A stretch of 64,000 bases of DNA from Phormidium ambiguum IAM M-71 (GTDB lineage Bacteria > Cyanobacteriota > Cyanobacteriia > Cyanobacteriales > Aerosakkonemataceae): NCBI RefSeq assembly GCF_001904725.1, contig NZ_MRCE01000005.1, forward strand, positions 221,033-285,032, given 5' to 3'. The position numbers and the translations under genes were made by a program. Below, one piece after another: positions 1-8,264 of this stretch; the stretch's first letter is position 1; every line of letters begins with the position of its first letter. The notes beneath the pieces are model-generated. The model was given only the letters and a program-made list of their open reading frames with translations. It had not been told where the DNA came from and did no database searches.

Positions 1-1311
1 TATGCCGTAGAAAATGTTCACTCTATTGCTAACGACATTAACAATGCTGGTTTATCTCAGTGTCACGTGGAAATGTTGGAGCAAATGCAAATCAAAGCTT
101 ATATTATTGTGCCAATTTTTGTTGGGGATAATCTTTGGGGTTTGTTAGCTGCTTATCAACATTCCGAAATTCGTCACTGGGATGACGCAGAAGTGAATAT
201 AGTTGCACAAATTGGTATCCAAATGGGTGTGGCTTTGCGACAAGCTAAATATTTGGAACAAGTAAAACAACAATCAGAACAATTAGCACAAGCAGCCAAA
301 AAAGAAAAAGAAGCAAAAGAACTATTCCAACAACGAGCAATTCAATTACTTGGTGCAATTCAGCCAACTTTGAAAGGTGATTTAACCGTCAGACTTCCAG
401 TAACAACAGATGAAGTTGGAACTCTTGCCGATGCTTACAATAACACCTTGCAAGCTCTCCGAAAAATTCTGACTCAAGTACAAACAGCCACAGAAAAAGT
501 TGCTCAGACTTCCCAAAGTAGCGGTGTATCAATTACTGAACTTTCCCAACAAGCACAATTGCAATATCAAAAATTATCAGAAGCACTAAAATTAGTGCAA
601 GCAATGGTAAATTCAACCCAAGCTGTAGCGAAAAATGCAGCTTTAGTAGAAGTAGCGGTACAAGAAGCAAATCAAACTGTTTTACAGGGTGATACTGCAA
701 TGAACCGCACCGTTGATGAAATTATGGCAATTCGGGAAACGGTAGCAAAAACTGGCAAGAAAATTAAACGCTTGAGTGAGTCTTCACAAAAGATTTCTAA
801 GGCGGTGAATTTAATTGGTAATTTGGCGACTCAAACTAATTTGTTAGCACTTAACGCTGCAATTGAAGCCACAAGAGCCGGAGAGTATGGTAAAGGCTTT
901 GCAGTGGTAGCGGATGAAGTGCGGAGTTTGGCGCGTCAGTCAGCAGCAGCTACTACAGAAATTGAGCAATTAGTACAAGATATTCAATCGGAAACTGGCG
1001 AAGTTGTGCAAGCAATTGAAATGGGAATTCAACAGGTAGTGGAGGGTACTAATTTAGTCAATGAAACTCGCCAAAGTTTGAATAAAATTGTCGGTGCTAC
1101 CGCACAAATTCAAGATTTGGTGCAAGGAATTACCCAAGCAACACAACAGGAAACTCAACAATCTAAGTTAGTAACTGAAGCAATGACAAGCGTGGCGAAA
1201 ATTGCTAATAAAACTTCGGAAAATTCTTTGCAGATTTCTTCTTCTTTCAAAGAATTGCTGACAATGGCTGAAGATTTACAGTCAAATGTTGGTAAGTTCA
1301 AACTGAATTAA
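1..1311 (+). CDS. Methyl-accepting taxis receptor with phytochrome/CBCR-like GAF (5' end missing)
   Basis: The reading frame is open to the first base, so the N-terminus lies outside the window. Visible order: C-terminal half of a GAF domain (about residues 1-75 of this piece), a short coiled coil, a HAMP-like linker (around the [13 protein letters not shown] stretch), and a full MCP signalling hairpin whose tip reads [17 protein letters not shown]. This is the architecture of PixJ/PilJ-type taxis receptors that signal to CheA through CheW. The GAF fragment has Cys-His (codons 61-66) followed by [14 protein letters not shown], the position of the bilin-attachment Cys in phytochrome and cyanobacteriochrome GAF domains, so a light-sensing role is plausible but not shown. 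A CheA-like hybrid kinase follows on the same strand after about 190 bp, fitting a pix/pil taxis operon. Confidence 0.88.
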   Translation, partial: YAVENVHSIANDINNAGLSQCHVEMLEQMQIKAYIIVPIFVGDNLWGLLAAYQHSEIRHWDDAEVNIVAQIGIQMGVALRQAKYLEQVKQQSEQLAQAAKKEKEAKELFQQRAIQLLGAIQPTLKGDLTVRLPVTTDEVGTLADAYNNTLQALRKILTQVQTATEKVAQTSQSSGVSITELSQQAQLQYQKLSEALKLVQAMVNSTQAVAKNAALVEVAVQEANQTVLQGDTAMNRTVDEIMAIRETVAKTGKKIKRLSESSQKISKAVNLIGNLATQTNLLALNAAIEATRAGEYGKGFAVVADEVRSLARQSAAATTEIEQLVQDIQSETGEVVQAIEMGIQQVVEGTNLVNETRQSLNKIVGATAQIQDLVQGITQATQQETQQSKLVTEAMTSVAKIANKTSENSLQISSSFKELLTMAEDLQSNVGKFKLN

Positions 1312-1370
1312 TCTAAGTTGTTAGCGATTGTTACTTGGTAGTCATTAATATAACTTTCTAGTTATGTTCC

Positions 1371-1436
1371 GTAGGGTGCGTCAGACAGAATGATTTAGGC
1401 AATGAACAATGATTTTTTGCTTCTGACGCACTCTAC
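1371..1436. repeat. Palindromic repeat, GTAGGGTGCGTCAGA type
   Basis: GTAGGGTGCGTCAGA at 1371-1385 is matched by its near-perfect inverse (TCTGACGCACTCTAC) at 1422-1436, with about 36 bp between. A related GTAGGGTGCGTGAC arm occurs near 20662. It lies between the receptor and CheA genes and would form a hairpin in their mRNA. I read it as one of the dispersed palindromic repeats common in cyanobacteria, not as a terminator, since no T-run follows. Confidence 0.7.
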
Positions 1437-1500
1437 AAACTACAAAGTAAGAGCAAAATGAAAATGACGAATAAACAACGATCGATCACACCGCAAAGCC

Positions 1501-4500
1501 ATGAACAATGACAATGAAATTCGTGAACAAGGCTATCAATATTTTCTTGCTGAAGCACCAGAGTTGTTGCAAAATATTGAACAGGAATTGTTGAATTTAA
1601 GAGAAGATTACAGCTTAGTTAAAGTCCATAGTTTGATGCGATCGACCCACACTTTAAAAGGTGCGGCTGCTAATGTTGGGTTGGAAACAATTAAAACTAT
1701 ATCGCATCATTTGGAAGATGTATTTAAGGCACTTTATAACCCAGAAATACAAATCGATACCGATCTGGAAATGTTGCTTTATGAAGGTTATGAGTGTTTA
1801 CGTCTACCCTTAATGGCAGAAATTACAGGTAGTTATGTAAATGAATCGGAAGCTTTAGATAGAGCGGTAACTGTTTTTGCTAAATTACAAGAAAAATTAG
1901 GTGATTATTTCGGTAAAGAAGCGCAAATTCCTAGTTCAATAGAGTTAGGGTTTGATATTACTAAATCTATTTTTGAAGTTGGCGTAAAACAACGTTTAGA
2001 AACTTTAGCTACTACGTTAGATGCTGGTAATGTTGAAGAGTTAGAGACTGTTTTAAGAGAAGGAATACAAGTTTTTATTGGCTTAGGAGAATCTTTAAAT
2101 TTACCGGGATTTGGCGCGATCGCACAAACTACTTTAACTGCTTTAGAATTACATCCAGAACTAATAGAAACTATTGCAACAGAAGCTTTATTAAACTTTA
2201 GCGAAGGATGGTCTGCGGTCATGGAAGGCGATCGCATTTCCGGCGGTCAACCTTCTGCGGCTTTACAAGAACTAGCTGGTGTAAATCTAGGAAAAGTAAC
2301 AACAGAAGATGTCTTAAAAAATGAATCAATTCAGATTTTTGCTGATAATTTAGATATTTTACCTGAACCTGAATTAACAGTTGAAGAATTACCAGAAACA
2401 GAAGTAAATCTCGATTCGGATATTGAAATTGAAACAACATTCATCGAACCTAGTTTAGATGATGTTTTTGGTAACTTGACAGAAACAGAAGAACAGCCAA
2501 TTTTTGCTAATGAAATAGACTATCCTGAAGCCAAAATAGAAGTCAACCCAAAAGAAAATTTAACTGTTACAAAAATAGAAAAAGCTACAGCAGAACATAT
2601 AACAGAAAGCCATGATTTCCTGGTCAAAGAACAGCCAGAAACTTCCCAAGTAATTAATCGTCAACCAACTGAACAATCACCAATAAAAGTTAAATTTCAA
2701 ACTTCTGGATCGAGTCCACAAACTGCGGCAAATACTAAAGCTACACATTCATCAGTGCGGGTAGATTTAGAATTGCTGGAACGCCTCAGTCACTTAGCAG
2801 GTGAAATGTTGATTGGGCAAAATAGACAATCTAATATTAGCGAACAATTGCAAGAATCGATCGAACAATTATGGTATCGCTTACGAAGACATCAACAAAC
2901 AATTAGCGAATTGCGTGATTGGTCCGATCAAATGCTCATTGCTCAAGAACGTCAGCGAGTGATTGAAAATTGGGCAGCAAATTTTGACTCTTTAGAATTA
3001 GATCAATATAGTGAATTACATGAATTGTTGCAAGCGACTTTAGAAGACTTAGTGCAGTTAGAAGAAGCGATCGAATCTACTGATTATTTATCTAAACAAT
3101 CTAGTCAAATTTTAGCTAAACAACGTCGCCTATTAAATAACACTCAAGATGATTTAAGAACGGCCAGAATGTTGCCATTAGGCGAAATATTTAGCCGTTT
3201 TCCGCGACTTTTGCAACAGTTATCTGCGGCGCATCACAAACGAGTTAAATTAACATTAATTGGCACAGAAGTATTAGTCGATCGCGCTTTAGCCGAAAAG
3301 CTTTACGACCCTTTATTACATTTAGTTCGTAATGCTTTCGATCATGGTATTGAATCACCCGAAATTCGCGCCAATCAAGGTAAACCAGAAACAGGAAACA
3401 TTCAAATTTGTGCCTATCACCGCGCTAACAAAACAATTATTGAAGTCAGAGATGATGGTCAAGGTTTAGATTTAGATCGCATCCGCCGTCGGGCTGTTGA
3501 AATGCAAATTTTATCTGTAGAACAAGCAGATAAAGCTTCCGAATCTACACTGCTTAATTTATTATTTGAACCAGGATTTTCTACCGCTGCTCAAGTTAGT
3601 GACCTTTCAGGGCGTGGCATTGGTTTAAACGTAGTCCGTTCCCAAATGGAAATGTTATCTGGATCGGTAATAGTTAATTCCGAACCACAACAAGGAACTA
3701 CATTTTTATTACAGTTTCCCTTAAGCTTAACGATGGCAAAATTAATGATTTGTGAAGCCAAAGGAACTGTATATGCCTTACTTTCTGACGCTATAGATCA
3801 GATTATTTTACCTAAATCCGATCAAGTTCAATATACTAATGGTCAAAAAGTTCTGCATTTAGGTAATCAACAAAATGCCATAATTCCTGTTTATAACATG
3901 GCCGAATTAATGACAGAAAATTCAGGAATTTCTCACCAGAAATCAGCTAATATATTTGAGCAAAAAAATCTCCAAACAGAAACATTCAAATTTTCAACGG
4001 TTCCCTTATTATTACTACGACAAACTTCCCAAGTGGATTTATGGCAAGGAACCGAAATTGTCGCCTTAGAAATTGACCAAATTATGGGCGAGCAAGAATT
4101 AGTAATTCGGTCTTTAGGAAAAGCGATCGCACCTCCTAGTTATATTTATGGTGGTAGTACATTAGCAGATGGTCGTTTAACATTAGTAATCGATCCCATT
4201 ATCTTAGTTAGTCAATTACTTGACCAAGTAACAGAAAGAACAACTAATTCCGATTGGCAATTACCTATACATGAGCACAAATTAGAGCCAGCACTTTTAT
4301 CAGATTCTCCAGTATCTTTACCACTACTTTCTGCTACACCGAAAAAGATTTTAGTTGTCGATGATTCTATTAGCGTGCGCCAAACATTAGCTATGACTTT
4401 ACAAAAGTCAGGCTATCAAGTAGTACAAGCACAAAATGGTCGAGAAGCACTACACCAAATTCAACAAAATAACAGCATTCAATTAGTAATCTGTGATATT

Positions 4501-4740
4501 GAAATGCCCTCTATGAACGGATTTGAATTTTTAAATAGTTATCATCAAGATGCAACATTGCCCCAAGTACCTGTAATCATGTTAACCTCTCGTACAGGAG
4601 ACAAACATCGCTTATTAGCTCAAGAATTAGGTGCAGTAGGTTACTTTACAAAACCATATAAAGAAAGCGAAATGCTAAAAGCGATCGCCGATTTACTGAC
4701 TCACAAAATACCAACATTAGCTTATACCAATTCTCTGTAA
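1501..4740 (+). CDS. CheA-like hybrid histidine kinase/response regulator (PixL/PilL type)
   Basis: Domain order over 1079 residues: HPt domain with phospho-His50 in STHTLKGAA; acidic low-complexity linker (about 250-400); dimerisation and HATPase region with N-box around HLVRNAFDHG (607-616) and G-box DDGQG (651-655); a CheW-like regulatory domain (about 740-925); and a C-terminal receiver (about 947-1070) with Asp999 in CDIEMP and lysine in YFTKPYK. This matches cyanobacterial PixL/PilL, the central kinase of type IV pilus phototaxis, phosphorylating its own receiver or separate CheY proteins. It follows the chemoreceptor. The last codons (AYTNSL-stop) are read from the end of a MITE-like repeat beginning near 4724, so the native C-terminus may have been replaced by a repeat insertion. 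Confidence 0.93.
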   Translation: MNNDNEIREQGYQYFLAEAPELLQNIEQELLNLREDYSLVKVHSLMRSTHTLKGAAANVGLETIKTISHHLEDVFKALYNPEIQIDTDLEMLLYEGYECLRLPLMAEITGSYVNESEALDRAVTVFAKLQEKLGDYFGKEAQIPSSIELGFDITKSIFEVGVKQRLETLATTLDAGNVEELETVLREGIQVFIGLGESLNLPGFGAIAQTTLTALELHPELIETIATEALLNFSEGWSAVMEGDRISGGQPSAALQELAGVNLGKVTTEDVLKNESIQIFADNLDILPEPELTVEELPETEVNLDSDIEIETTFIEPSLDDVFGNLTETEEQPIFANEIDYPEAKIEVNPKENLTVTKIEKATAEHITESHDFLVKEQPETSQVINRQPTEQSPIKVKFQTSGSSPQTAANTKATHSSVRVDLELLERLSHLAGEMLIGQNRQSNISEQLQESIEQLWYRLRRHQQTISELRDWSDQMLIAQERQRVIENWAANFDSLELDQYSELHELLQATLEDLVQLEEAIESTDYLSKQSSQILAKQRRLLNNTQDDLRTARMLPLGEIFSRFPRLLQQLSAAHHKRVKLTLIGTEVLVDRALAEKLYDPLLHLVRNAFDHGIESPEIRANQGKPETGNIQICAYHRANKTIIEVRDDGQGLDLDRIRRRAVEMQILSVEQADKASESTLLNLLFEPGFSTAAQVSDLSGRGIGLNVVRSQMEMLSGSVIVNSEPQQGTTFLLQFPLSLTMAKLMICEAKGTVYALLSDAIDQIILPKSDQVQYTNGQKVLHLGNQQNAIIPVYNMAELMTENSGISHQKSANIFEQKNLQTETFKFSTVPLLLLRQTSQVDLWQGTEIVALEIDQIMGEQELVIRSLGKAIAPPSYIYGGSTLADGRLTLVIDPIILVSQLLDQVTERTTNSDWQLPIHEHKLEPALLSDSPVSLPLLSATPKKILVVDDSISVRQTLAMTLQKSGYQVVQAQNGREALHQIQQNNSIQLVICDIEMPSMNGFEFLNSYHQDATLPQVPVIMLTSRTGDKHRLLAQELGAVGYFTKPYKESEMLKAIADLLTHKIPTLAYTNSL

Positions 4741-4790
4741 AATTGCGCTTAATCATTGCCCCAGGGGTTTGGGGTGGGGTTCGCAGTGCA
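4724..4790. repeat. Truncated MITE-like element, one terminal repeat in the cheA-like 3' end
   Basis: ATACCAATTCTCTGTAAAAT followed by TGCGCTTAATCATTGCCCC is the inverse of the right end of the elements at 19509-19613 and 27067-27172. The GGGGTTTGGGGTGGGG core follows, then a decayed GTGCATCTT where the other arm should be. The far terminal repeat is not recognisable. The TAA of the upstream gene lies inside this repeat. Confidence 0.72.
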
Positions 4791-4814
4791 TCTTGTTGAG
4801 CCGATAAATTTGCT

Positions 4815-4938
4815 AAGCTGTTCCGCATTTAAATTAGATTGTTTGGAAACAGAAGAAAATTGGTCTAATCCTCTCCCCTGCTCCCCTGCCCCCCTGCTCC
4901 CCTGCGGTCTCAATAAGTGATTTAAATGCGGATAGCTT
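4815..4938. repeat. MITE-like element with CCGCATTTAAAT terminal repeats and C-rich core
   Basis: AAGCTGTTCCGCATTTAAAT near 4815-4834 is inverted as ATTTAAATGCGGATAGCTT at 4920-4938. Between them lies a C-rich tandem tract of CTCCCCTGC-like units (about 4870-4905). The element fills the gap between two convergent genes. It has no coding content and looks non-autonomous. Confidence 0.65.
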
Positions 4939-4947
4939 ATATCATTT

Positions 4948-6492
4948 CTACTTTGCCTGACTATCGCCAGTAGGTAAAAAGATTGTAAATACCTCACCTT
5001 GTTCAGGACGTTCCCGCACAATCAACTTACCACCTAAAGCTTGAAAAAGACTTTTTGTGACATCATGACTGAGGCTCAAACTACCTGTTTCTGGCTGAAA
5101 AGTTAACAACTGACCAATCAATTTTCGCTTGGAAATATGATTGTTAAAACACTTCCCTTTTTGATTATCATCTAAATTCTTAGTTTGGGTTAATAGTTGC
5201 AACTTCAGCTGATTTCCGGCTGGCATTACTTGTATTTGAATATGACTACCTGCTGGTAAACTGCGAGTAAAGTTGTCAATTAAACTAGTGAGAATTCGCT
5301 CTAACATCGTTGGATCGCTAACTACAGTGGGCATTTGTTGTGGCAATAAAACATCTAAGGTTTGATTGCGACGCAAAGCTTGTTTTTCCCAACGAGGAAT
5401 ACTTTCTTGGAAAACTTGTGATAATGAAGTTGTAGTTAAATAAACAGGAGTTTCCGCAGCATCGGATGTTTCCATTTCGGCTGCTTGAAACAGTAATTCC
5501 ATTCTTTCGATTTGTTCAGTACATTCATGGTCAATTACTTCTAATCTTTTAATAATATCTGGAGCTAAATCTTTCCGTCTCAATAAAAGTCTAGTGAAAG
5601 TGCGAATTGTTGCTAATGGTGTTTTTACTTCATGAGCAAATGCTTGCAATAGTTCTACTTCATTAGAATTTAAATTTTGAATTTTAGTTTTAGAATTTAG
5701 CGAAGAATCTTGAGATTTGATATTTTGATTTGGTAAATTTTCCTGTTCTTCATGATGTTCTTCTGCTTGAGGTAAATATTTGAGTAACAGACGACTAAAC
5801 TCCATCACAGTCCGGTAATCTGGGGCTGTGGGTGCGAAGCGATTTACTAAAGTATCTAACTTTTTGATTTGATGGGGACAAGTTAGCAACATTCGCAATC
5901 GCAGAGAATCCCAAGCTTGCTGTACTACCTCTGGATCGAAGGAAAATAAAAAAGCGGGATTTCCTTGGCGATCGCTCCCCAACACCATAACTAAACTAAA
6001 ACTAGTAGTGAAAACCAGACAAAACTGTTCCGTTGCTAACGGATCGCCTGGCAATAAAGGTAAGGAATTACTACGATCGCCATTTGCGGTGTGATGTTCT
6101 GTCGCGGGGGGTAATTGAAAAGGCATCCAAGCCCAAGGTTTGCCTAACTGCGTAGAAAAAACCCAAGTAGGATAGTAATGAGAAAGAGTCGGATCGCTCA
6201 AAATTGGCAAAGGCCCTGTTAAAATTAGCCCTTGAGTTAAAGATGAAGAATCATCTTCCTGAATAGCTTTTTCGTCAAATTTCCAACTGGAGCGGAGTAA
6301 TTTTTCTAAGGCGGCGATCGCTCCAAACCACTCTCGTTCTGCTTTCAAATATTGCAAGCTTAGCTGACTTGTAGCGGATGGCTCAGTTTGAGTCTTCGCT
6401 TTCCTATCACCTGACAATACAACATCTGCCGCCGATTTCTCCGTCGTTTCGGCTAAAATTTCACTTAAAGTTGGCAGTAACCATTTTTGCAC
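4948..6492 (-). CDS. Sensor histidine kinase with degenerate ATP-binding domain
   Basis: 514 residues from a GTG start. The N-terminal half (about 1-270) is a soluble, unrecognised sensory region with no membrane segment. A HisKA domain follows with the H-box AFAHEVKTPLATIRTF (His287). The HATPase domain keeps a weak N-box (LERILTSLIDNFTRSL) and the final fold (LGGKLIVRERPEQGEVFTIF), but I see no DxGxG motif, and the GLGLS motif is replaced by GSLSLSHDV. It may therefore be a weak kinase, a phosphatase or a scaffold. It is convergent with the taxis kinase and separated from it by repeats. No response regulator is adjacent, so its partner is unknown. Confidence 0.82.
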   Translation of the reverse strand: MQKWLLPTLSEILAETTEKSAADVVLSGDRKAKTQTEPSATSQLSLQYLKAEREWFGAIAALEKLLRSSWKFDEKAIQEDDSSSLTQGLILTGPLPILSDPTLSHYYPTWVFSTQLGKPWAWMPFQLPPATEHHTANGDRSNSLPLLPGDPLATEQFCLVFTTSFSLVMVLGSDRQGNPAFLFSFDPEVVQQAWDSLRLRMLLTCPHQIKKLDTLVNRFAPTAPDYRTVMEFSRLLLKYLPQAEEHHEEQENLPNQNIKSQDSSLNSKTKIQNLNSNEVELLQAFAHEVKTPLATIRTFTRLLLRRKDLAPDIIKRLEVIDHECTEQIERMELLFQAAEMETSDAAETPVYLTTTSLSQVFQESIPRWEKQALRRNQTLDVLLPQQMPTVVSDPTMLERILTSLIDNFTRSLPAGSHIQIQVMPAGNQLKLQLLTQTKNLDDNQKGKCFNNHISKRKLIGQLLTFQPETGSLSLSHDVTKSLFQALGGKLIVRERPEQGEVFTIFLPTGDSQAK

Positions 6493-6970
6493 TGATAATC
6501 ACCCACCAAGACTTGCAACTAACCAGCAGGATTCTTTTATCAGCCTATCAGTATAGGTTATCTATCTATGGGGGTAAAACCGAACCATTGGTTATGGATT
6601 ACCGTTGTTAAGGATAATTTGCAGAGTAATTTTCCTTATCGTCAGGTATGAAGTTGCTAATTTGCTAGCAAAAATCAACCTGGCTCGATCGCGCAACTTT
6701 GAGAAACACCATAGTTTGAGAGAAATATTTTTGAGCAATTTCTAAGATAAATAGTTAACTATTTATCTTAGAAATTGCTCTTAACAATTAGTAGCTTTTA
6801 TTGTCACCAACAATTATTACCTTTCTATTGATAGAGAGCTAGTTACATCTAAAGACTGATCAATAACTCGGCTAAAAATAACACTATAGGAAATGGAACT
6901 AGTAATAAACATATTTCAAAAATGTTTACTTATTAGTTGTTGCAAAAAGCTTGTGCTTAAGGAGGAAGAA
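6493..6970. other. Divergent intergenic region
   Basis: This 478-bp stretch separates the minus-strand kinase from the plus-strand stress-protein gene. Apart from the 48-bp palindrome at 6733-6780 and the Shine-Dalgarno before 6971, I see no supported gene. Short open frames on the plus strand here have no ribosome-binding site and no protein-like composition. Confidence 0.6.
6733..6780. repeat. Perfect 48-bp palindrome without spacer
   Basis: The left half begins GAGCAATTTCTAAGATAAAT and ends in AGTT. The right half is its exact reverse complement, giving 24+24 bp centred on GTTAAC. It lies between two divergent promoters, so it is not a terminator for either neighbour. Perfect spacer-free palindromes of this length are uncommon because they form cruciforms. 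I found no second copy in the window. Confidence 0.9.
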
Positions 6971-7624
6971 ATGGCTTTAGGAAATAACCGACGTGCTGTA
7001 GGTGTTTTTAGTAGTTATCGGGCGGCAGAATTAGCACTTCAAGATTTAAAAAATTCTGGCTTTCCAATGGATCGAGTATCTGTAATTGCCAAAGATGCTG
7101 ATAAGAATAGAGATCGAATTGCAGGTGCGGACGTTGAAGATGCGCGTGGCAACAAAGCAGATGAAGGTGCAGCTACAGGCGCGATCGCAGGCGGTACTTT
7201 AGGCGGATTAACTGGCTTATTAGTCGGTCTGGGCGCTCTAGCTATCCCTGGAATTGGGCCTGTAATGTTGGCAGGTGCTACTGCAACTGCGATTGCTACA
7301 ACTCTATCAGGAACTGCGATTGGGGCTGCGGCTGGTGGCTTATTAGGTGCATTAATTGGTTTAGGAATCCCTGAAGAACGGGCTAGAGTTTATCACGATC
7401 GCGTATCTCGTGGCGACTATTTAGTAATAGTTGATGGTAGTAACGATGAGATTGCTCGTGCGGAAACAATTTTGCGCCGTCACAACATTGAAGATTGGGG
7501 AATTTATGATTCCGCTCACGACACAGATCGGAACGTCCGTCGTGATTACACCAATGATTACGCTACAACCAATGATGCCGATCCGAAAGTGATTGTTGTT
7601 GATAACCGCGATCGCGCACTCTAA
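6971..7624 (+). CDS. General stress protein, YflT/GSP17M-like N-terminus with glycine-zipper segment
   Basis: 217 residues from ATG 6971. That start is chosen over an in-frame ATG at 6893 because AAGGAGG lies 6-12 bases before it and the preceding 26 codons look non-coding. The N-terminal part (NRRAVGVFSSYRAAELALQDL) matches the YflT/GSP17M stress domain. A Gly/Ala-rich stretch (about 65-135) has glycine-zipper character and could insert into membrane. The C-terminal part reads EERARVYHDRVSRGDYLVIV, typical of these proteins. The function is unknown; relatives respond to osmotic or general stress. A BON-domain lipoprotein follows after 100 bp, a pairing consistent with envelope stress. Confidence 0.85.
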   Translation: MALGNNRRAVGVFSSYRAAELALQDLKNSGFPMDRVSVIAKDADKNRDRIAGADVEDARGNKADEGAATGAIAGGTLGGLTGLLVGLGALAIPGIGPVMLAGATATAIATTLSGTAIGAAAGGLLGALIGLGIPEERARVYHDRVSRGDYLVIVDGSNDEIARAETILRRHNIEDWGIYDSAHDTDRNVRRDYTNDYATTNDADPKVIVVDNRDRAL

Positions 7625-7638
7625 ATTTTTGATTAATA

Positions 7639-7675
7639 GACAAAACTCCTTCCACTTCTTACCTGGAGTTTTGTC
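7639..7675 (+). terminator. Hairpin after the stress-protein gene
   Basis: GACAAAACTCC (7639-7649) pairs with GGAGTTTTGTC (7665-7675) across a 15-base loop. No strong T-run follows, so it may attenuate transcription or protect the 3' end and need not terminate fully. Confidence 0.5.
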
Positions 7676-7724
7676 AATTGTTCAATCAGATTTTTAAAAT
7701 TTATCTTTTCAGGAGAAGACAAAA

Positions 7725-8198
7725 ATGAAAAAACTAACTCCATTTTTAATCACTGGTCTTTTAATGTTTGGTGCAGTTGCTTGTGCCGATAATGAAAAGA
7801 CAACTCAAAATGCCCCTGATAGCACTAATCAAGTCCAAACTGAAGCACCAAAAGCAGAGAATGTTCAAGACGCTCAAGGTGATGCTACCAGTCAAGTTCG
7901 TAGAGATCAATTAAACTCTGATATTCGCGCCCGCGAACAGCGAAATAATATTACTGGAGGGGACGCAGATCGGGCTGAAGCTGATATTGAGAATGAAGTT
8001 CGCAATAAGTTGGAAGCTAACATTACCAAAGGTCAATTAACTGTTGATTCTAAGGAAGGTGTTGTCACTGTAGCCGGAACAGTTCCTAATCAACAAGATT
8101 TAGCTAAAATTGCACCTTTGGCACAGGAAATTAAAGGTGTGAAAAGCGTAAATGTGAAAGCAACTGTTGCTCCTGCACAACCAGGAACTAATAATTAA
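7725..8198 (+). CDS. BON-domain lipoprotein
   Basis: 157 residues with an AGGAGA Shine-Dalgarno. The N-terminus is a lipoprotein signal: basic start, hydrophobic core, lipobox GAVAC with Cys20. A polar, disordered linker (about 25-85) is followed by one BON domain (about 86-150: a DIENEVRNKLEA-like helix, the KEGVVTVAGTVPN strand, and IKGVKSVNVK). BON domains of the OsmY/Kbp type bind phospholipid or other envelope ligands and occur in osmotic-stress proteins. It probably sits in the periplasm, anchored by lipid. It follows the stress-protein gene on the same strand with a partial terminator between. Confidence 0.9.
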   Translation: MKKLTPFLITGLLMFGAVACADNEKTTQNAPDSTNQVQTEAPKAENVQDAQGDATSQVRRDQLNSDIRAREQRNNITGGDADRAEADIENEVRNKLEANITKGQLTVDSKEGVVTVAGTVPNQQDLAKIAPLAQEIKGVKSVNVKATVAPAQPGTNN

Positions 8199-8221
8199 AA
8201 ATTTGCAACGCATCTACTTAA

Positions 8222-8264
8222 AATAAATATCCCCGACTTCTTAAAGAGGTCGGGGATATTTATT
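8222..8264. terminator. Bidirectional terminator between the BON gene and bioF
   Basis: AATAAATATCCCCGAC (8222-8237) is perfectly inverted at 8249-8264, loop TTCTTAAAGAG, with A/T tracts on both sides. It serves both convergent genes and touches the bioF stop codon. Its core resembles the palindrome at 54506-54542, so it may be a dispersed repeat recruited as terminator. Confidence 0.85.

Noticed and set aside
2219..2440. Minus-strand frame inside the CheA-like gene
   Set aside because: Shadow of the acidic linker; composition is leucine-repeat-like, no ribosome site, and the plus-strand reading is clearly coding.
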